This document shows positions 6,613 through 10,292 of a stretch of 10,292 nucleotides of DNA, piece by piece. The translations under genes were made by a program, and so were the position numbers. The stretch's first letter is position 1, and the number at the start of each line of letters is the position of its first letter. This stretch comes from AG25 sp035604455 (GTDB lineage Bacteria > Gemmatimonadota > Gemmatimonadetes > Gemmatimonadales > GWC2-71-9), in contig DATNIM010000015.1 in assembly GCA_035604455.1 (NCBI GenBank), forward strand, positions 1-10,292, read 5' to 3'. The notes under the pieces were generated by a model. The model saw only the letters and a list, made by a program, of their open reading frames with translations, was not told the DNA's origin and made no database searches.

Positions 6613-8162
6613 CGCGACGTGCGGGCCGAACCGCTGCGGCCCGGGCCCGCTGGCTGGCGCAGGTCCCGCCGTTCGGTCTCTTGGCCCTTGCCACGGGCTG
6701 CGCCGCGGGCCCGCCGTTTGTGAAGCCCGCTCCGCCGGAAACTGGCGGTTACACGACGGGCACGCTCTCCGCCACGCCTGCCGCCCCGAGCGTCCCCGAC
6801 GGAGCTGCGCAGCGGTTCGTGGCTGGGCTCAACATCTCCGGCCAGTGGTGGGGGGTCTTCCACTCAAGCGCGTTGAACGACCTGGTCGAGCGGGCGTTGA
6901 AGAACAATCCCGATCTCAAGGCGGCCCAGGCCGCGCTCACGGCCGCCCGGGAGCACGTGTTGGCTCAGCGCGGCGCCTTCCTCCCCAGCGTAGCGGTCGG
7001 AGCGTGGGCGACCCGACAAACGACCTCGGGTGCCCTCTCCCCAACCCCGAACTCGGGGACCCTCAACTTCAGCCTCTTCACACCCGACGTGAACGTCTCG
7101 TTTGTCCCCGACGTGTTCGGGCTGAACCGTCGGACGGTCGAGGCACTGCAGGCCGAAGCCGAGGGACAACGCTTCGCGCTCGCGGCCAGCCACATCGCGC
7201 TAAGTGCGAACGTCGTCGCCGCCGCGATCGAGCAGGCGTCGCTGCGAGAGCAGATTCGGGCGACGCGCACTGTGATCGCAAGCGATTCGGCCACCGTGGA
7301 GATCGTCCGCACCCAGGTGTCGGCCGGGTACGCGAACCGGTTGGACCTGGCCGCGCAGGAAACCCAGCTCGCCCAAGCTCTGGCCATGCTGCCCCAGCTG
7401 CTCAAGCAACTCGCCCAGCAGAACGATCTGCTGGCCCGGCTCGCGGGCGCGTTTCCGAACGACGCCGTGGATACGTTCGATCTGGCCGAATTGGCGTTGC
7501 CCGAGGAGCTGCCGGTGAGCCTGCCCTCGCAGCTCGTCGAGCAGCGGCCCGACGTCCGCCAAGCTGAGGAGAACCTCCACGCCGCGAGTGCGGAAATCGG
7601 CGTCGCGGTGGCGAACAGACTCCCGAGCATCACGCTCACCGGGGATCTAGGGGCGACGGCGCTCACGTTGAGCCAGCTCACTACGGCCGGCAACGGCTTC
7701 TGGACCCTCGGGGCGGTGCTCACGCAGCCGCTCTTCCAGGGCGGCGCACTCGTCCACCAACAACGCGCCGCCGAGGCCGCGTATACGGAAGCGGCCGAAC
7801 AGTACCGGAGCACGGTTCTGACGGCCTTCCAAAACGTGGCGGACGCGCTCCATGCGCTGGACCAGGATGCGACCGCGCTCTCGGCCGCGGCGGCGGCCGC
7901 GGCGGCGGCCCGGGTGACGCGCGAACTCGCCGAGCGCCAGGTCGCGGTCGGCTACGCGGGTGATCTCGAGCTCTTGAGCGCCGAGGCCGGCTACCAATCC
8001 GCGATGATCAACCTCGCGCAGGCCCGTGCCAACCGGTACGCGGATACGGCCGCCCTATTTCAGGCCCTCGGCGGAGGGTGGTGGCACCGCGCGGACATTC
8101 CGCAGGGCCCCCGTCAAGCGGGAGTGGACAGCGCGGCGGCGGCCCGACCGGATTCCACCTGA
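6609..8162 (+). CDS. RND efflux outer-membrane lipoprotein channel (NodT/OprM family)
   Basis: This 517-residue protein should form the trimeric outer-membrane and periplasmic tunnel of the pump. A signal peptide ends at a lipobox-like LATGC (Cys31). The mature start, CAAGPPFVKPAPP, is typical of NodT-type factors. Two outer-membrane efflux repeats follow: one at ~75-260 (LVERALKNNPDLKAAQAALTAAR, then VSAGYANRLDLAAQETQLAQA) and one at ~300-490 (QRPDVRQAEENLHAASAEIGVA, VLTQPLFQGGALVHQQRAAE, ERQVAVGYAGDLELLSAE). The gene begins with GTG inside GTGA (6609-6612), overlapping the permease stop, so translation is probably coupled. The second repeat contains nine consecutive alanines encoded by a short tandem repeat. 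The C-terminal ~30 residues after LGGGWW are low in conserved sequence. Confidence 0.95.
   Translation: MTRRAGRTAAARARWLAQVPPFGLLALATGCAAGPPFVKPAPPETGGYTTGTLSATPAAPSVPDGAAQRFVAGLNISGQWWGVFHSSALNDLVERALKNNPDLKAAQAALTAAREHVLAQRGAFLPSVAVGAWATRQTTSGALSPTPNSGTLNFSLFTPDVNVSFVPDVFGLNRRTVEALQAEAEGQRFALAASHIALSANVVAAAIEQASLREQIRATRTVIASDSATVEIVRTQVSAGYANRLDLAAQETQLAQALAMLPQLLKQLAQQNDLLARLAGAFPNDAVDTFDLAELALPEELPVSLPSQLVEQRPDVRQAEENLHAASAEIGVAVANRLPSITLTGDLGATALTLSQLTTAGNGFWTLGAVLTQPLFQGGALVHQQRAAEAAYTEAAEQYRSTVLTAFQNVADALHALDQDATALSAAAAAAAAARVTRELAERQVAVGYAGDLELLSAEAGYQSAMINLAQARANRYADTAALFQALGGGWWHRADIPQGPRQAGVDSAAAARPDST
7884..7910 (+). repeat. 12-bp GCC(GCG)3 tandem repeat coding polyalanine
   Basis: The unit GCCGCGGCGGCG occurs twice in tandem (7884-7895 and 7896-7907), followed by a further GCC. 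It encodes nine alanines in the second helical repeat of the outer-membrane channel. The unit length is a multiple of three, so gain or loss of copies would keep the frame and change helix length by four residues. Confidence 0.7.
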
Positions 8163-8252
8163 CCTACCGGGGCAGCGGTTGAACCCGCGATCCCCCGAAC
8201 CCCATTTCGTTCCGACCCACTTCGGCTGCGCATCCGAGAAATCGGACACCGA

Positions 8253-8272
8253 AACCGTCACATAACCGTCAC
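8253..8272 (+). promoter_or_regulatory. 11-bp-spaced direct repeat, Pho-box-like
   Basis: AACCGTCAC occurs at 8253-8261 and again at 8264-8272, a period of 11 bases, or about one helical turn. Spacing and sequence resemble the direct-repeat binding sites of OmpR/PhoB-family regulators (the Pho box is two CTGTCAT-like units 11 bases apart). No gene starts shortly downstream on either strand, so a regulatory role is speculative. Confidence 0.25.
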
Positions 8273-8333
8273 CCAACCCGAGCGCCCCAACGTCACCAAG
8301 GCGGAATCGATTGGTGAGCTTGAACTTGTGGAA

Positions 8334-8368
8334 CTACGGTGGCAGGATTCGAACCTCTAACTCGGCGG
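8334..8368 (-). pseudogene. Degenerate tRNA 3' fragment
   Basis: Read on the minus strand, this stretch has a variable loop, T-arm and acceptor-like end. It contains GAGGTTCGAATCCTGCC, including the consensus T-loop box GGTTCGAATCC (8345-8355). It aligns with the 3' half of the neighbouring tRNA-Asn at 26 of 35 positions by eye. The T-stem has two mismatches (AGAGG against CCTGC), no matching 5' acceptor strand is found on the other side, and the bases before it do not form an anticodon stem. It is therefore a tRNA remnant, not a working gene. Confidence 0.5.
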
Positions 8369-8439
8369 GTCGAAACTGGCGGTGGCTCAGGATCTCCCCG
8401 AGCCTAACTCAAGACACCAGTTGATGTTTCCCTGAAGAA

Positions 8440-8512
8440 CTGGGGCGGGAGGACTCGAACCTCCAACTTCCCGGTTAACAGCCGGGCGCTCTGCCAATTG
8501 AGCTACACCCCA
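8440..8512 (-). tRNA. tRNA-Asn (GTT)
   Basis: On the minus strand the 73 bases fold as a complete cloverleaf. The acceptor stem is TGGGGTG with CGCCCCA (one T-G wobble), followed by TA at positions 8-9. The D arm is GCTC/GAGC around AATTGGCA. The anticodon stem is CCCGG/CCGGG around CTGTTAA, giving anticodon GTT. The variable loop is AAGTT and the T arm GGAGG/CCTCC around TTCGAGT. The discriminator base is G, as usual for asparagine tRNA. No CCA is encoded (the next bases are TTC), so a CCA-adding enzyme must complete it. It lies downstream of dnaJ on the same strand. Confidence 0.95.
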
Positions 8513-8764
8513 TCGAACGCCGACCGGCAACGCAGCCTGTCCAGCGAGGCCCTGCCAGCGACAAAACGCCCCCGAAGCGACTGCGTGCCCGGGGGGCGCA
8601 GTTCCTCAAAGGCCCCGCGGGTCGCTTACCCGAGCCCGCTCCGGTCGCGACCTGCGAAACCGATCAGTATCGCCTCAAGACTATCACCACGTTGGAACCC
8701 GAGCAAGGGTTCCGGCGCGCGCGGACGTAGAGACTGACTCTTTCCTAAGCCGCTGCTGGGTGGG
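8513..8764. other. Non-coding gap between tRNA-Asn and dnaJ
   Basis: No gene is credible here. Besides the candidate terminator at 8562-8598, there is a perfect hairpin GGAACCC (8694-8700) / GGGTTCC (8707-8713) with loop GAGCAA, and a dyad GCGGGTCGC (8617-8625) / GCGACCTGC (8647-8655) whose right arm overlaps the palindrome GGTCGCGACC (8643-8652). Neither has a T-run. I see no obvious -10/-35 pair for the tRNA. Confidence 0.45.
8562..8598 (-). terminator. Candidate intrinsic terminator downstream of dnaJ
   Basis: Read on the minus strand, CGCCCCC (8598-8592) pairs with GGGGGCG (8573-8567) over an 18-base loop, and TTTTGT follows immediately (8566-8561). The stem is strong, but the loop is long and the T-run only four bases. 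The position, ~165 bases after the dnaJ stop and before the tRNA, suits the end of the grpE-dnaJ transcript. Confidence 0.4.
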
Positions 8765-9835
8765 CTAGTGCTTGATGCCTGCGCGCTCGGCGAACTCGCG
8801 GGCAGCGGCCGCCTGTTCCTCGGTGAGATGCTCGGGGATCGCGACGCGAACCTCGACATATTGATCGCCCTTCCGACCGTTGCGTTCGATACCGTGCCCG
8901 CTCAGCCGGAAGCGCTGCCCATGCTGTGTCCCCGGGGGAATGCGAAGCACGACGTGGCGCCCTTCGAGGGTCTTCACGCGGACCTTCGATCCCAGGATCG
9001 CCTGGATGACGTTGATCGGGACCACGCAAATGACGTCCAAGCCCTCGCGTCGGAAGAAGCGATCGGGCTCGACCCGAAACACCACGACTATATCCCCGCG
9101 CCCACCCGCCCCCTGACCGCGCAACCGAACGCGCCCACCGTCGTCGGTGCCGGGCGGCACGGTGATCACGAGCTGCTTCTCGACCCGCACTTCACCGGCG
9201 CCTTGGCAGGTCGGGCAGCGTTCCGACGCGACCTTGCCACGACCCCGGCAGACAGGACAGGGCCGCTGGACAGCAAAGCCCCCCTGCCCGAAGGACACCG
9301 TGCCCCGACCGTGACACTCTCCGCAGGTCTGGATCTTCGCTCCCGGGGCCGCCCCGCTCCCGTGACAGGTCGGACAGGTGTCAGACACGGCGAGCGTGAC
9401 CGGCACCTTCCCTCCCAGCGCGGCGACCGTGAACGGGATGGAAACGGTCGTCTCAACTTCTTCCTCTTCCTCGACCGCAGGCCCCGCACCGCGACGCCCA
9501 AAAATCGACGAGAAGAGGTCACCGATGCCGCCCATGCCGCCGAAATCGGACAGGTCGAACTCGGGCGCCGTGCCACCCGCACTCCCGCCAGGCGCAGGCC
9601 CGCCGGCAAACGCGCCGTAGCGGCGGAGCTGGTCGTAGCGCTGGCGCTTGGTGGCGTCGCTCAGGACATCGTGCGCCTCGTTGATCTCCTTGAAGCGGTC
9701 GGCTGCCTGGGGGTTGTTGGGATTGCGATCAGGATGGTGCTGCTTGGCGAGCCGCCGAAACGCCTTCTTGATCTCGTCGAGCGAGGCCGTCTCCGAGACG
9801 CCGAGGAGCTGGTAGTAGTCCTTGGCCGCGGCCAT
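8765..9835 (-). CDS. dnaJ: Chaperone DnaJ (type I Hsp40)
   Basis: The 356-residue co-chaperone delivers unfolded clients to DnaK and stimulates its ATPase in the cytoplasm. The J-domain (~5-72) contains the HPD triad at 34-36. A Gly/Phe-rich linker follows (~74-120, ending near GDLFSSIFG). Four CxxCxGxG zinc motifs are complete: CPTCHGSG (from Cys154), CGECHGRG (171), CPVCRGRG (193) and CPTCQGAG (207), so both zinc sites should form. Two C-terminal client-binding barrels follow (ITVPPGTDDGGRVRLRGQG, then LRIPPGTQHGQRFRLSGHG). The acidic run EEEEEVE (122-128) sits just before the first barrel. The ATG overlaps the grpE stop as TAATG, implying translational coupling. The J-domain end, RYDQLRRYGAF, resembles Gemmatimonadota homologues as I recall them. 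The length is slightly below the usual ~370-380. Confidence 0.97.
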   Translation of the reverse strand: MAAAKDYYQLLGVSETASLDEIKKAFRRLAKQHHPDRNPNNPQAADRFKEINEAHDVLSDATKRQRYDQLRRYGAFAGGPAPGGSAGGTAPEFDLSDFGGMGGIGDLFSSIFGRRGAGPAVEEEEEVETTVSIPFTVAALGGKVPVTLAVSDTCPTCHGSGAAPGAKIQTCGECHGRGTVSFGQGGFAVQRPCPVCRGRGKVASERCPTCQGAGEVRVEKQLVITVPPGTDDGGRVRLRGQGAGGRGDIVVVFRVEPDRFFRREGLDVICVVPINVIQAILGSKVRVKTLEGRHVVLRIPPGTQHGQRFRLSGHGIERNGRKGDQYVEVRVAIPEHLTEEQAAAAREFAERAGIKH

Positions 9836-10292
9836 TAGTGGAGCTTACCCTGCCAGGTGAGCACCTCCACGCGAGCGGGGCGAACCAGGGTGTTCCCAAG
9901 CACGTAGCCCGCCTGGAGCACGGCACCCACGGTGTGATCCTGGGCCGGGTCCCGAGCCGGCGCGGTAGTCACCGCTTCATGCTGGCTGGGATCGAATGGG
10001 ACGCCCACCTCGGCGACGCGTCGCACGCCCAAGGCCTCAAGCTCCTTCCAGAGTTTGCGGCCCACCAACTCCACACCGGCGTGAATCGTCGCGGCCTCCG
10101 CCTGCGTGGGATTGACCTGCGCGAAGCGCCCGAGATCGTCGAGGGCATCGACGAACCGCCCGAGGAGCTCGGCCTGAGCCTTGGACCAGACCTCGGTGCG
10201 CTCCTTCTGCGTACGTTTGCGGAAGTTGTCGTACTCGGCCGCCAGGCGCAGGTGCCGGTCGGTCATCTCAGCGAGGCGCTCTTCGAGCCGCC
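9835..10292 (-). CDS. grpE: Nucleotide exchange factor GrpE, 5' end outside window
   Basis: GrpE releases ADP from DnaK and so resets the chaperone cycle in the cytoplasm. About 152 residues are visible. The frame stays open to the right edge, reading RLEERLAEMTDRHLRLAAEY before DNFRKRTQKE, so the internal Met at 10264-10266 is not the true start. The N-terminal part is the long coiled-coil helix. The C-terminal beta domain carries family hallmarks: LEALGV, VGVPFDPSQHEAV and GYVLGNTLVRPARVEV. The stop TAA (9835-9837) shares one base with the dnaJ start. In many relatives hrcA lies upstream of grpE; that would be beyond the window. Confidence 0.96.
   Translation of the reverse strand, partial: RLEERLAEMTDRHLRLAAEYDNFRKRTQKERTEVWSKAQAELLGRFVDALDDLGRFAQVNPTQAEAATIHAGVELVGRKLWKELEALGVRRVAEVGVPFDPSQHEAVTTAPARDPAQDHTVGAVLQAGYVLGNTLVRPARVEVLTWQGKLH

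Larger units (their letters stand above)
8163..8439. other. Non-coding gap between efflux operon and tRNA-Asn
   Basis: No credible gene lies here. It holds a short direct repeat (8253-8272) and a tRNA-like 3' fragment (8334-8368), listed separately. I found no intrinsic terminator with a T-run for the efflux operon; a weak GCGG/CCGC dyad just after the stop is the only candidate. Confidence 0.5.

Noticed and set aside
6575..7567. 330-codon plus-strand open frame overlapping the outer-membrane channel gene
   Set aside because: It is out of frame with the well-supported channel and rich in Arg/Gly/Pro with no motifs.
8331..8400. A second functional tRNA gene
   Set aside because: The T-stem is mismatched, no 5' acceptor strand complements the 3' end, and no anticodon stem can be formed.
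8498..8737. 79-codon plus-strand open frame between tRNA-Asn and dnaJ
   Set aside because: It starts inside the tRNA gene, has no ribosome-binding site and no recognisable sequence, and covers several hairpins.
8768..9838. Open frame of 356 codons on the plus strand opposite dnaJ
   Set aside because: It mirrors dnaJ almost base for base and encodes no recognisable domain. GC-rich codon use keeps the opposite frame open.

Overview
The window is GC-rich bacterial DNA that reads like a soil or sediment chromosome. Several features point to Gemmatimonadota or a neighbouring high-GC phylum: the grpE-dnaJ pair, a DnaJ J-domain ending in a YDQLRRYGAF-type sequence, a small lipoprotein with a 'VTLADHSTVVLHTPQVIGDTLVG' type core, and a tRNA gene without an encoded CCA. 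This placement is inference from recalled family patterns, not from a search.

Layout. (1) Positions 10-1407, minus strand: a membrane-anchored PAS sensor histidine kinase. (2) 1408-1631: a divergent intergenic region with short inverted repeats and one strong GC hairpin. (3) 1632-2039, plus strand: a small lipoprotein of unknown function whose 3' end carries two adjacent hairpins. (4) 2040-2378: no convincing gene. (5) About 2379-8162, plus strand: a three-gene RND efflux operon of lipoprotein periplasmic adaptor, heavy-metal-type inner-membrane permease and outer-membrane lipoprotein channel. The last two genes overlap by GTGA. (6) 8163-8764: non-coding, with a degenerate tRNA 3' fragment, an intact tRNA-Asn(GTT) on the minus strand, an 11-bp direct repeat and candidate terminator hairpins. 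(7) 8765 to the right edge, minus strand: dnaJ preceded by grpE, which is cut by the window end. They overlap as TAATG.

The RND operon would encode a complete tripartite pump from cytoplasmic membrane to outer membrane. The divergent kinase could regulate it, but no response regulator is in the window, so that link is a guess. The convergent grpE-dnaJ operon is ordinary chaperone housekeeping and marks the chromosomal background.

The most unusual observation is in the adaptor. Compared with relatives as I remember them, both halves of its lipoyl (barrel-sandwich) domain appear to be missing at two separate in-frame points, while the alpha-hairpin between them and the beta-barrel and membrane-proximal parts after them remain. 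I saw no CRISPR array, transposase, phage gene or recognisable defence system.
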